Shown: positions 37,101 through 47,507 of the stretch, piece by piece
Layout: every line of letters begins with the position of its first letter
How positions within the stretch are numbered: position 1 is the stretch's first letter
Assembly (NCBI RefSeq): GCF_002999335.1
Contig: NW_020312765.1
Location: 96,086-160,085, forward strand
Reading direction: 5' to 3'
Origin: Cyclospora cayetanensis
Lineage: Eukaryota > Apicomplexa > Conoidasida > Eucoccidiorida > Eimeriidae
Length of the DNA: 64,000 bases
Notes under the pieces: generated by a model
The model's database searches: none
What the model was told of the DNA's origin: nothing
The model's input: only the letters and a program-made list of their open reading frames with translations
Program-made: the position numbers and the translations under genes

Positions 37101-37480
37101 TGCAGCAAGGGATGCAAAGCAAGGAGAAACTGCTCGACCTAGATAGTCTCGTATGCCTCATAAGATCGCCTGTTGCTGTCATGGATACGCGGCTGTTCCT
37201 CGCTGCGCTGCCGCTGCAGCAGCAGCAAGGCCAGCAACACGGGCTGCAGCAGGTTGGTGCCTCCTCGTTTTCTGTAGCGCAAGAGCCGTCCTTCTCTCAC
37301 CAGCAAGTGAAACTCTGTGTGGACATGGCGACGGAGCTGAATGACAAGTCTATGCTGGAGCGGTGCAGAGACGCTGCCCGCCACTTGGGAGACCTCCCTC
37401 TACTGGATTACATCAACGCCAAGTATTTGCTATTGCAGAGGACCAACTGCAGCACCACCACCGCAAAGGGAAAGAAGTAG
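12699..37480 (+). CDS. ZFYVE26: Giant spastizin-like (ZFYVE26/SPG15 family) alpha-solenoid protein without FYVE finger
   Basis: Spastizin partners spatacsin and AP-5 in endosomal and lysosomal trafficking in animals. Phase-compatible exons: 12699-16171, 16802-17335, 17742-18347, 18799-19141, 19303-20103, 20416-20969, 21289-21373, 21857-22281, 22514-22693, 22909-23382, 23516-23572, 23827-23940, 24157-25723, 26369-27607, 27829-27885, 28284-32859; later 34326-about 34545, 35381-35598, from 35633, to 36782, 36877-36951 and 37013-37480. Exons at 33.6-34.3 and 35.9-36.6 kb are unresolved. Family landmarks in the usual order: [17 protein letters not shown] with [13 protein letters not shown] (28.8 kb), [21 protein letters not shown] (29.1 kb), [10 protein letters not shown] then [20 protein letters not shown] (30.1-30.6 kb), a block ending LFLPP (31.6 kb), [17 protein letters not shown] (35.6 kb), [20 protein letters not shown] (36.7 kb) and a C-terminus with [16 protein letters not shown]. 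Sixteen exons already give 5,028 codons, against about 2,540 residues in human; the excess is poly-Gln, -Ala and -Ser. The start codon is the first in the large exon; an earlier one is possible. Confidence 0.8.
13098..13340 (+). repeat. Duplicated coding block with AGC serine runs
   Basis: A block reading [12 protein letters not shown] followed by AGC-coded serines occurs twice (from about 13,104 and 13,231), a direct duplication of roughly 130 bases inside the first exon of the giant gene. Confidence 0.85.
13824..14000 (+). repeat. Poly-Ser/Ala tract encoded by TCT and GCT
   Basis: A TTC/TCT/GCT microsatellite inside the first exon is read as long Ser runs with interspersed Ala. It differs from the nearby Ser runs (13,138-13,335), which use AGC, so the two tracts arose from different repeat units (CTT versus CAG). 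Confidence 0.9.
16403..16790 (+). repeat. TGTATG/CTGTATG intron repeat
   Basis: The first intron of the giant gene (16172-16801) is filled with TGTATG, TGTCTG and TGTATGGC units. A block of about 54 bases recurs twice around 16,505-16,610. The intron ends at the acceptor CTAG used by exon 2. Confidence 0.9.
17418..17741 (+). repeat. Five tandem 64-base copies of a 3' splice-site-like unit
   Basis: Units start at 17418, 17482, 17546, 17610 and 17672. Each contains GTAGGATGCGAGTATAGTAT, a CTCT pyrimidine tract and GAGAATGCAG; the last one ends as GAATGCTGCAG directly at exon 3 (17742). The true acceptor is thus the final unit of an array of near-identical pyrimidine-tract/AG modules. Confidence 0.93.
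18608..18772 (+). repeat. ACACATACAAAT intron minisatellite
   Basis: Tandem copies of a unit made of ACACACATACAAATAC and ACACAGACATACAAAT lie in the intron between the third and fourth resolved exons of the giant gene. Confidence 0.9.
20149..20313 (+). repeat. 34-35-base intron minisatellite
   Basis: About five copies of a unit containing GGTGGGGTTGCGTCATGGCG followed by TGTGTGTTGTTTT lie in the intron between 20103 and 20416 of the giant gene. Copies differ by one or two bases. Confidence 0.9.
21075..21735 (+). repeat. CA-rich then TG-rich simple repeats in two neighbouring introns
   Basis: The intron 20970-21288 holds ACACAGACAGACAC-type units. The next intron (21374-21856) holds TTTTTGTCTGTGTGTGT units. 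The two flank an 85-base exon (21289-21373) and are nearly complementary, so they could pair in the transcript around it. Confidence 0.8.
22911..22944. repeat. Perfect 16-base inverted repeat, 2-base spacer, inside an exon
   Basis: Left arm 22911-22926, spacer GT, right arm 22929-22944, no mismatches. It starts two bases after the acceptor of the exon 22909-23382 and is read as part of [12 protein letters not shown]. Confidence 0.95.
25803..26300 (+). repeat. (TG)n/(TCTATC)n intron repeat
   Basis: The intron 25724-26368 of the giant gene is nearly all TGTGTGTTTATG units, followed after about 26,160 by CTCTCTGTCTGTG and TATCTATCTGTC units. Confidence 0.9.
27940..28075 (+). repeat. AT-rich intron repeat of about 20-22 bases
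   Basis: Units of the form TATACAACATAATTTGCTAT recur about six times with substitutions in the intron 27886-28283. This is the only AT-rich minisatellite in the giant gene apart from 34.95-35.27 kb. Confidence 0.75.
31130..32260 (+). repeat. Homopolymeric amino-acid runs in the large 4.6-kb exon
   Basis: GCT/GCA runs give poly-Ala near 31,130-31,185 and 31,330-31,375. CAG/CAA runs give poly-Gln near 31,960-32,035. A GCAACAGCAACA tract at about 32,065-32,260 is read as Ala-Thr repeats; shifted by one base it would be poly-Gln. Confidence 0.85.
33112..33465 (+). repeat. GGAAGGGAA purine tract followed by CTTTCGCTCTCTTATT tract
   Basis: The intron after 32859 has a pure purine stretch (about 33,112-33,182), then a long pyrimidine stretch of TTCTTTCGCTCTCTTATT-like units (33,186-33,465). 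The two are roughly complementary in composition. The acceptor used next is TTTAACTCAG at 33,598. Confidence 0.85.
33714..33890 (+). repeat. (ACT)n tract
   Basis: ACTACTACTGAT units lie between coding segments of the giant gene. One frame stays open through the tract as Thr/Asp, another stops at its start. Whether it is exon or intron is not settled. Confidence 0.7.
34663..34707. repeat. Perfect 21-base inverted repeat with 3-base loop
   Basis: Left arm 34663-34683, loop CAG 34684-34686, right arm 34687-34707, no mismatches. It lies just after the segment with [13 protein letters not shown], in a stretch I read as intron of the giant gene. Confidence 0.95.
34950..35275 (+). repeat. AT-rich TATATATGTA intron segment
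   Basis: ATATATGTACATAGATATAT-like sequence fills the intron upstream of the exon at 35381. It contains no gene. Confidence 0.75.
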
Positions 37481-39337
37481 AACCCTCCGCGTCGGTCGTC
37501 AATGCAGACTTTTGCACTGCACCACACACACCGGCAAATTCCATAGACGCGCTGTTGTTGAAGGCTTTAAACATGCAGGCCTGAGCTTCTTGGCCATGCC
37601 CTCTGTAACAGCGCATAATCTAGGGTCTTCCTACGTCAACTCCAGACTTGTTACAAACTTACCAGAAAGCTACACAGTGCCTTCAATGGACGCTAGTCTG
37701 TCTCACCCTCTTTCCAGGAACCCCCAACATGCGGGGAGAGAAACAGCACCGAGGCTGCGCATTGCTGCACCCTTGAAGCAGTTCAAGCATTCAGAGCCAC
37801 CTGCCCATTGCATCGCGCATACACGCACTCCATTGCAAATTTCATGCTAAAAGTACTCTGCAATGAAAAAAATCGACGAACCCGGAAATACCCACTACGC
37901 GATTCTATACCAGCTCTCATATTTCCATATACCGAAGTTGGTAAAAAGTGATGAGTGCAGCCCAGCGTAGCTTGCCATACACTCGAAGTAAGGCATGGGT
38001 TGCAGGGTAAGCCTACCAGAAGATACAAAGGGCGTTCCGAAAGGCGGCATGTTTGCTTGCCCATTATGGCATGCCAAAGCCATGTGGATGGATGCTTTTA
38101 GAGACTGCTCTTGCAATTCTCTGCGTAGCCTAGAGCTTCGGGTCCTTTATTTGGAGGGGCTCACAGCTGCTATGGGAGTTTTGTAGATCGGTGTCTGCTG
38201 ATTTTCCCTTTCAGTACTCTCTTTGTCTAGCAGAAGCGAGTTTCACTGTGGGCATAAGTCCCAGGGTGTTGAGAGCACTGGTTTGTGTACTGGTAAGCCT
38301 TAGGACATATCTGCAATCCTGGTGAGTTTCTAAGTGTTTTTTGGGGCTTGAATACGCGGAAAAAAACAAGCAAATGAAGGGCATGGGTAGGCTCAGGAGT
38401 GCTAATGCCTTTGGAGCAAGGCGTTTGGGCTATTGCATAGAGTTCTACAGCTCTCCGTGAGGCGGACCAAGAAGATCACAAGCAAGACGCGAATGCATGC
38501 GACATCAAGGACTCTTCGCAGAGATTCTACACGAAAATTGATGCCGAAAATCAATGGGAGACAGGTGTGGAACCTCATGAGAGCCCAGCACGCAGAGCTC
38601 TCTCAGAGGCAAATCGCGCATGAGAAGAAGGGGGGACCTCCCTCAGCAGGGGATTAAGGCTACTCGTGTAGTTTGGTCCAGAGTGGGGTTTAGGGTTGGG
38701 ATTAAGCATCCTTTGTCTAGTCCAAACCTTAAGAAATTTTTTTCGATCTTGCAGTGGAGGATAAAGCGCAGACAGGAAACCGTTTGGTATATCGCCCTTG
38801 GCTCCGACCGTCGCCGTCGCTGGCACCACACCTGAGACGGAAGCTCAATCCGAATTTTCAGACCCCGAACCCTGAAATTTCATGACTGGACTTTGAAATA
38901 GGGCACTTTATGAGCATTCATGTTGCTTTCCGACCTGTTTACTGTCATTAGGCACTATGGTTTGCGAGAGTTCCCTCCGGGAGCGCACAAACAGCAACAA
39001 GATTATTGTTGCTGCGTGTCAGTTGTAGGCTAGATGTACTTGAACTCTCGCGGCTCAGATCACTATTCCCGGAGCCCTGTGTGTTTCCGCACATTTACGC
39101 CTCCACACGCCACCCCCCTTCCCACCTTCCCTCCATTCCCCAACGCCTCATGTAAAACACAGGCTCTTCGACACATCACGCAACTCCGTTGCCTGGTGCT
39201 GATCCCTCAGCTCTTGCCCAAAGATCAAGGGCCCTCATAAACACGGAGTGCCTCCTGTATGTCGCTCTCTTTCTGGTGCTTTCAACCCTGCGCTACTGCG
39301 TTCAAATACGTAGCTGTCCACCAACACGCTTCGCCGC
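37481..39337. other. Intergenic region between the two large plus-strand genes
   Basis: No exon with splice sites and protein-like reading was found. The CAG runs of both flanking genes stop here. Pyrimidine-rich sequence at about 39,060-39,160 precedes the next gene and may be part of its 5' region. Confidence 0.5.
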
Positions 39338-39784
39338 ATGTTGCTGGAGCAGCACCAACAGCAGCCCAAGCAGCGGCAGCACAAGCGTCTCACGAGCAGC
39401 GGCAGTAGCAGCTATGCCAGAGCTACTTGCCTCGCACGCGCCATGCTCCAAGCAGACTCCAGCCTCCTCGATCTCCCTGACGCCATAGAGCATCCACGAT
39501 CGCGCCAGCAACAGCAAACTCCGCTGTCTCGACAGCCGCAGCACCGCAAGCAGCTGCCTCGACAGCAGCAGCCCATGGAAGCAACAGAACAGGAAGCTCT
39601 CACGGGGAAGGCTCCTCCCCTCTGCCGCCTCCTCTCACTAAACGATCCACTGCAGTCCATCAAGACCGAACTCAGCGTGTAAACCTCGTAAAGACGCAAA
39701 AAAAACACCTAACTGCTTTGACGCATGCATGTGGTATAATTGCATAGTCTTAAAGCTGCACACACACATACACAAACACAAATA

Positions 39785-39828
<44 letters not shown>

Positions 39829-41180
39829 TACACATATATATATATACATATACATACATACATACATACATACACAAATACACACACACATACACAAATA
39901 CACAAATACACACACACACACACATCGTCTCCCCCACCTGTCAGTGCCGTCAGTGTACAAGCGCTAAAAGGTGATCTTGTGGTGATCGTGAGCTTTTCGC
40001 AGCATGCAGGGCAGTCTTCAGAGAGCTGAGACGGGCTTCCTGCGCTTGCAGCGCCTGCTGCAGCTGCTCCTGCAGCAGCTCACGGAAAAGGCAACTCAAT
40101 TAGACGTCTGTCTAGGCGCCTTACAGCCTCTAGGCTATTACCTCAATGGTACGAGGCTGCTGCTGGCGGGGCAGTCTAGCGGCTCCCCTGCAGGAGGAAG
40201 CCTCAAGAGCTTGGCGAGCAGCAAAGCCGCTACTGCTGGAGGCGTATCGGGAGCAGCTGCTTCTGCTTCCACTCAAGTTTTGTCGGTAGAAGAGAATGAC
40301 GATCTAGAAAGGCTGAAGCACCCACAGCCACTGCCGCAGTCACCGCACGGACTCCCAAACAAAAATTGTTCGGAGGAGTCTCTCGGCAAGGTGAAATCGG
40401 CAGACTCCTCTCCTAATGCAGAGGTGGGAAGCCAGCAGACAGCAGGGAAGGCTGACAGGATGGAGACGCCAGTTGATACACCTGAAGCAGCCAGTATTGC
40501 GCTTTCGAAGGACGCCGTATTGGCTCCCGCGATTGAATATTCAGCATCGGCAGCACTTGGAGCAGCACCTGCTGACGCAACTTGCAGCAGCGGTGCTGCT
40601 TTTGCTGCAGCAACAACAGCAGCAGCGGCGCCTCCATGGGTCTTAGCGGCAGTCGAAGACTCGTCAGCGGCAGAGAGCAAACGTCCCCTCCCTGCTGCCT
40701 CCGAGAAGCGTCAAAAGAGAAAGCCTCTTCCGACAGATGCCTCAGCCGTCGCACTTGATCCAGCTTCAACCGCGAAGCGGAGGAAGCCGCTCTTGCCTGC
40801 AGGCACACACGAGCAGCACCAAAGTGTAGCGCAGCCGTCAAAACACACAGTACAAGTGCAGCAGTGTGGGGATAGCGCAGCGACAGCTCAAACAACGGCA
40901 ACAGCGTCAGACAAGGCCGAACCAGTCAGTCCGTTTCAGCCTGCTGGATTGAGCACAGCTAAGATGAGTGCAAGATCGGCAGCAAGAGGATCAGCGCAGG
41001 CAAAAAGCGACGCAAGGAGTGACACTTCCACATCGCTTGCTGCATGCATGTCTCTCCCACGCTCGACAACACTACCAGCTCCCGCAGCAAAAACACCACG
41101 GGCAGTTGCTGCTGACTCGCCGCTGCAGCACTCCACGTTTTTATTGCCGCAGCAGCCGAGAGATCCAGCAGCAGCATCGC

Positions 41181-41211
<31 letters not shown>

Positions 41212-41784
41212 TCCGACAAGGTTAGGACCAAGTGACGCAACACCAGAAGAAGAAGCAACGAACAAGACGAAAGACGACGCCAGTCCCCCCGCAACTGCCA
41301 CCCCTTCGGCTGCACCTTGCGCTTCTCTAGCGCATGCAGCACCTGCTTCTACACCGTCTACAGGCACCACCCCTGCAGCAGCAGCAGCAGCAGCTGCTAC
41401 AGCTGCTGCTGCAGCTGCTGCTGCTCAGCACGCGACAGGGCAGCAGCTGCCCCAAGGGCATCAGCGGCTGCTCCTGCAGCGTCGCAATGCGCAGCGGCAA
41501 AATGCGCAGCAGCAAAATGCGCCCAAACTCCCTGCTGCTGCTACGCAGCTGCCGCGAAGGCTGTCAGAGGCGGAGACACTGCCTAAAGGTGTGCCGAACA
41601 GACAGCTGACTGCAGCGAAGCATGGACAGCAGCGCGCATCTGAGGAGCAGCATGAGAAGCAGAAGCAGCTGCTGCAAAAGCGTCTGAGGCAGCGGCTAGA
41701 GCAACAGCAGAGACGCAGAACAAGGGCTGTGCAACCTGGAGGCACACAACGCCTGGAGAAGGCTTCCCAGAGAGGCAGCAGTAT

Positions 41785-41834
<50 letters not shown>

Positions 41835-41892
41835 GCAGCAGTATCAGCAAGAGCAACAGTATCAACAACAGTATCAACAACAGCAACAGTAT

Positions 41893-41924
<32 letters not shown>

Positions 41925-41958
41925 GTATCAGCAACAGCAGCAGTATCAGCAACAGTAT

Positions 41959-41996
<38 letters not shown>

Positions 41997-44900
41997 GTAT
42001 AAGCAACAGCAACAGCAACAGCAACAGTATCAACAACAGTATCAGCAACAGCAGCGAGGGAGAAGAAGCCACACATTCGCCTCCTTTGAAGGGCGGCTCC
42101 GCATGCCCGAGCAGAAGGAGCATCAACAAAAGCAGGAAGAGCCTTCGCAGCAGTGGACGCCATCACGGCAGCAATCCAAACAATTCTAGCCGCTGCAGCG
42201 CCTTCCCCGCCGCAGGAGGCAGTAGGCAGTCGGCTAGCGGTGGGGGGGGGACGGCGACTGCACGGAGATCTCATGCGGATTTGAAGTCGCGATCTCTGCA
42301 CATAGAGGCGAGCGCTGCTGCACTTGCAGCAGCCGAGGATGCAGCAGAGACAGTCAAGAAACTGTCGAACCTGGCAGTCCTAAGAGCGATAGGAAGCAGT
42401 GGGTGCAGCAGTCCTTTTGCCAGCGTGGAAGCAGGGAACGCTGCTGCAAGGCTTGCGTCGAAACAGCCGCAAAGCACTTTAGACTCAAGCGCAGGAGGTG
42501 CTTTTGGTGCATGCGCGTCAGAGCTCCTGCCCGCACATTCCAAGGCAGGCAGCGCTGCGAAGACTGCTGCCGAAGCCGCTAGTGCCTCCGGCACGTCTTC
42601 TGCTGCAACACTCTTCGCCAGGAAGCCCTCAAGATCCGCGATAAATTGTTTCTCCCCTGCGTCGACATCTACGCAGCGCACCGCCTCGACGCCAGCAAGA
42701 AGGTCGGCGAGAAGAGGCTTGCGCTCTTTGCCAGAAGCGGAGAGCAGCGACAAAGATCCCTGGCTGCCAGCGAACTCAGCGAGCAGCTCGCCACGTCTGA
42801 GTGCGTCGTTCGCCTTCGAAAGAACGCGGGAGCCTCGGAAGACGCCTCCAGGAGCGGCTCCTCTGGAGCCGCTGTCTGGAGGCTCAGCTGCAGCAGCCAA
42901 GGCACACGCATCCGCCGCTCGACAGTGGTCTCCCTGGATGACGCACAGTTCGCTCGACGGCAGACGCATGCGTTGCAACCGTTCGACAACGGCTACAGAC
43001 AGCTGGAGAGTCTCCAGCGCAAGGAAGCATCCAACAGAGGAGGGGCAGCATAGGCGGCGTGATGCCCGTATGACAAACCGTGCAACTGGGAGAAGCTTCT
43101 CGGGAGTTGTGCCTTCTGCCCCCAGGTGCTCTCGCAGAAGCAGCAGCAGCAGAAAATTCAGCGAAACCAGCAGCCGCAGAAACAAGTGTCGCGGAAGCTC
43201 GGGGGGGAGGGGCGGGAAGGCTGAGCCTTGGTGGCTGGGGAGATACAGAAGCAGCAGCAGCAGCCGCAGCCGCAGGCTCAGCAGCAGTGACACCCTCAGC
43301 AGGCGTGACAAGGAGCTTCCTAGAGAGAGGCAGGAGTTCCCCTACCCCAGCAGTGGCAGCAGCAGTGGCAGCAGCAGTGGCAGCTGCAGCTGCAGCAGCT
43401 GCAGCAGCGGCAGCAGCGGCAGCCGCCGCTGCTGCCAGCAAAGACGTCGAAGACTTGGTGCGCACTACGCAGAGAGACTTCAGCGGGAGCCTTTCACGAC
43501 TCCCCTCCCCCCCCCGTCTTTGCATGCCCAGCAGCACCAGGGAATGCAGCAGCACGTTTCACAGGCGTCATACCCCGCCGCAGAGAGTGCCTTCTCGCGG
43601 GAGGAGAACTCGCGTAACACCAGCAGCAGCAGCAACAGCAGCAGCAGAGAAGCAATACGGGCTTGTGGGGGAAGCAGCTTGCACAGCGACACCAACTCGC
43701 CGTCTGCCCTTTTGCTGCGCGGCAGGATTTGCAACAGCACTCCCAGCAGCAGGATGCGCTCCTTTGGAAGCAGCTGCAAAAGCTCCAACACAACAAACGC
43801 GCGTCCTTCTTGTCGCATCAACACGTCCACATTCAGGAGGCAGCAGCGCACCGACGCCAGCACCGACCTGACGCCTCACCTCGAAGGCTGCAACACTTGC
43901 ACAAACTCCATGGCTAGCAGTTCTGCGCGTGCCTGCGGTAGCCGCTGGGAAACACAACGTCCAGCTGCTGCCGCAGTGAACAGGGAGGCTAGAGGCACTG
44001 CCAGTGCCAACAAAAACAGCAGCTCTCAAAGCTTCGCCACCCTTTCGACGGACTGCATTGCGCTGCACGCAGAAACAGCCGACAGCGCTGCATCCGCAGC
44101 AGCAACAGCAACTTCTGTCGAAGACGCGGAAACGGGGGCTGTTGGCTGCTGCAGCGGCCACAACCTGCAACAGCAGCAGCAACCAAAGGAACTGAAGAAG
44201 CAGCAGCTGCTGCTGCTGCAAGGCAAGCACATACAGCAGCAGCAATACGGCGAGCACATACAGCAGCAGCAGCAATACGGCGAGCACATGCAGCAGCAGC
44301 AGCAGCAGCAGCAATACGGCGAGCACATGCAGCAGCAGCAGCAGCAGCAGCAGCAATACGGCGAGCACATACAGCAGCAGCAGCACCAGCAGCAGCAGCA
44401 GCAAGGCAAGCACATGCAGCAGCAGCAGCAGCAGCACGACTCTGTAGCGTCTGCAATAGTCTCTGCGATGGCTGTCACGCCGCTGCTCGAGGAGGATAGC
44501 CAACGCTGCAGCAGCAGCAGCAGCAGCACGGCGACCCCTACCTCCATTACCAAAGCAATGCAACGCTGCCACGACGCTGCAGACAGCAGAAACACTGTGA
44601 GGCTCACGGATTACTGCAGCATGCCGCTGAGGCTTCAACAGGCAGAAGAGAACAGTCCGTCGCAGAAGCAGCACGAGAAGCCTCCATGTTTCGTTGACAT
44701 TCCTGTTGCCTCTGACTCGGCAGAAGCAACAGCAGCTACGGGAAAAGCAGCAACAGCTCTTCCGTGTTTATCAACAGCAGCAGACGATTGCCAAGCACTG
44801 TGCGCTTCTTCAAGCAGACGCGCCGACGGAAGCGTCATTGCTGACTGCTGCGCTCTTAGAAGGGCCCTAGAAGACACGTCTCCGGTAATTTCTTGCATGT

Positions 44901-45151
44901 CAATTATCTGTGAGGGCGTGACTGTACAAATACAGAAAGCTTGCGCCGCCGCTCTAACCTCGGCTCTCTGTGCTTGCTGACGTAGCTGTGGACAGATGGG
45001 AATACTAACAGACACACTGCACCGTGCTCATATTCAGACACCCAGCTGTTCGACTGTGTTTGTGTGTTTGTGTGTTTGTGTTTGTGTGTGTGTGTTTGTG
45101 TGTGTGTGTTTGTGTGTGTGTGTTTGTTTGTGTGTGTTTGTGTGTGTTTGT

Positions 45152-45206
<55 letters not shown>

Positions 45207-46251
45207 TGCATTCACACTTTTTCATGGATGATGACGCAAGCAAACGCTTGAATCTATATTATAGGCATACTGAATTTCTACACAGACTTATGAGGATGTC
45301 ATGCATTTCACATTACTTACAAGCACACTTGGACGGGAATTTCCGTTGTTGCCCATGTGGGGTGTATGTGCAGGCTCCTTCAGAGATCGACTTGCTCCTC
45401 AAGGCGGCACGGCAACTGTTGTTGCACGAAGCCTCACAAGAAACCTTAATGCGCTGTCTTAAAGTCGGCCAGCTTCCTCGACTTCGGTGTTTTTTCCTTG
45501 CGATGTCAGAGCTGTGTAGATGATCCTCTTTTACTATATGCCTCTTCTACGGCAAAATCAGCATCCTGCCCCTCCCTACCCAGTACCGTCTGCTCGTAGT
45601 GATAGCAGTGCTCTCTTTGTGTGTTTATTACCCGTGCATAAAAGTAGATATATATATATATATGCATACACATAGTTTTAGCTATAACTAGAACCATATA
45701 GGTAGGTATACATGTGCATGTCCATGACAATGTCGCTGTGGCATCTGCATGGTGTTTCGGGTGTGGCGTCTTCTCTGCAAGATCGCTTTGCGTAATTTGC
45801 CCCTTTTTCAGATACGCGTGTTTACATAAATATCGTTGAGGGCTCTAAGTCCAAAATGTTTCCCGCTGTCGGCTTGTCTCTTCTACAGGCTTTGTGCTGC
45901 AATGGACCCCCCTTAAGTGTCGCTAGGAAGTTGTGTTGGTGCTTGCAGGCATCCGGGATTGGTAAGCGCATCCAAGCTCTGGCGCGACAGAAAGACGTAG
46001 GGGTGGAAATCCAAGCGGAAGCAAGAACGCTCATTAACAGCCTGAAGGAACGGATTGCTGCAGTGTCGCAGCAGCAGCAGCAGCGTACCACTCAACAGCG
46101 CGAGAAGGCACAGCTGCAGCACGAACACCAGCGCCTCCAGCAAGAGCAGTCGCCGGTAGAAGAAAGTGAGCCTCAGGCGTGTGTGCAACAGGTAGAGGAG
46201 AAGTCGCCGGGAAATGCCAAGGAACTAGGAGAAGTGAACTGCACGCCCTAA
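39338..46251 (+). CDS. Low-complexity nuclear-type protein with C-terminal TFIIS N-terminal (TND) domain
   Basis: Four exons (39338-39676, 40010-44884, 45374-45463, 45949-46251) join in phase 0 and give about 1,868 residues. The N-terminal part has a helical stretch, [20 protein letters not shown]. The middle is poly-Gln, Ser-Asn and Ala-rich with basic clusters. The last two exons build a helical bundle of the TFIIS/Med26/LEDGF N-terminal type: [28 protein letters not shown], then [11 protein letters not shown] and [16 protein letters not shown] and the two closing helices are the usual signature, and the intron splits helix 2 exactly. TND domains dock on transcription-elongation partners through short motifs, so a transcription role is inferred; which family member it is (Med26, Spn1, PNUTS or a lineage-specific one) cannot be said. 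A Gln-rich coiled tail follows. The first donor (AGC|GTGTAA) is weak; a start at 40004 is the alternative. Confidence 0.7.
39765..39925 (+). repeat. (CA)n/(TACA)n intron repeat
   Basis: CACACATACACAAATACA units fill most of the first intron (39677-40009) of the TND-domain gene. Confidence 0.9.
41779..42053 (+). repeat. AGCAACAGCAACAG coding tract read as Ser-Asn
   Basis: A dense CAACAG/TATCAGCAACAG array in the second exon of the TND gene is read as Ser-Asn-Ile repeats. One frame over it would be poly-Gln with Tyr. The length, about 275 bases, makes it one of the longest uninterrupted runs in the window. Confidence 0.9.
44215..44430 (+). repeat. Tandem coding repeat [11 protein letters not shown]
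   Basis: CAG runs of varying length alternate with CAATACGGCGAGCACAT, giving five YGEH(I/M) blocks separated by 3-8 Gln. Copies differ mainly in Gln number, as expected from slippage. Confidence 0.92.
45056..45207 (+). repeat. (TG)n intron repeat
   Basis: TGTGTGTTTGTG units lie in the intron 44885-45373 of the TND gene. Confidence 0.92.
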
Positions 46252-47507
46252 GCGTTTTTGAGAGGAGAGTGAACAGCCGTCGCCGAAAGGCGTGTTTGGA
46301 TGGGAAGGATGCGAGCAGTCCGTCTCCAGGCGCAGACTCGCTGAGCCGACGAAGGCATCTAGAGGAAATTTTGCTATTCGGTAAAAGGAATATGGATGCA
46401 GGCAGCGCGAGATGCGCAGCACGTAATAAATACGGGAGCATACTGACCCAAGCATCTAAAATAGCCTGCATTCACAGAGATAGTACGCACATCTTGAGGC
46501 AGCAGAAGCGAGCATGCAGACTAACGGAGGTAGTGAAGCACGGAGCTACGCATAGAGAAAAGGAGAGAGACACCACGGCAGCAAAAGTAGTTTGGAATAG
46601 GCAAGCAAGCAGCGCAAGCAGCACAGGCAGCAAAAGCCGCACAAGTCGGCGCACGCGGCGACCGCAACGATGCACAGACTTGTCATAACGAATACAACGA
46701 AGCTGCGAGCTAGGCACGCAGAGGAGATCAAGGGGGTAGGTAGGGAGAACTGTATGTAGAATTCAGACACGTTGGACACATGGTGAAACGGCCAGGCAGG
46801 CAGAAGAAGGTGCAGACGGACCACAGAGAAACAACCTGTCGCGTATGTGCATGGAAGCGCATGGCGCGAACAGGTTTGTATCTCTCTTATATATAGAGCA
46901 CCCACGCGTGCAGGCATCGAGAGACGGTGCCTTATACATGAGCGAGAGATACAAGCCTGTTGATCATGCACTTTCGTTCGAATATGTGACAGGTGTTGTT
47001 CGTCTTCCCTGCGTTTCGATAGCGCTTGTGGAACGGATGGCGCGTTTGCGTTTGGACGCAATATCCGTACACAGCGATATGCGGGAACAGTAGCAGCACC
47101 AGCAGCTGTATCGAGTGGCACGACATCCCAGCAGCAGCTCCAACACGACTGCAGGGTTCAACAGAGGGCCGTTGCTCTCAGAGGCCAAAGCCATCCACAA
47201 GTCAGTACAGTCAACGAATCTTTCTGCCTCAGCTCTTATCCTGTGGGTGTGCGTTTCACGTATCAGCCGAGTCTAATGCTATTCGACGTGAAAGGCGTAG
47301 GCCGTAAATGTCTTCTAAGCAAAATCTGCGTTTTTACGGTACTACGAGGGTCCGCAACAATTTTCAAAACAGACGACGTTAACAAAGCTCACCAGGTCCC
47401 TTCGCGGAACATGCATCGGCAGCACTTTCACGCCATCCTTCCCCCCACCCTTCCCTCCCCGCAAACACCTCCCTCCCAGAGGTTGGCGGCTTTGTTTGGT
47501 AGCCGAC
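46252..47507. other. Region between convergent genes
   Basis: This should hold the 3' ends of the TND gene and of the MYND-finger gene. If the latter is a SET/MYND protein, its catalytic SET core should be encoded on the minus strand here, but I could not find the expected NHSC-type motif in any frame. Confidence 0.4.

Noticed and set aside
39638..45251. His/Thr- or Val/Cys-repeat open frames at 39.7-39.97 and 45.0-45.25 kb
   Set aside because: Products of (CA)n and (TG)n introns in the TND gene.
46546..47121. Minus-strand 191-codon frame as the SET core of the MYND gene
   Set aside because: No NHSC, GEE or post-SET cysteine motif, and no splice sites that join it in phase.
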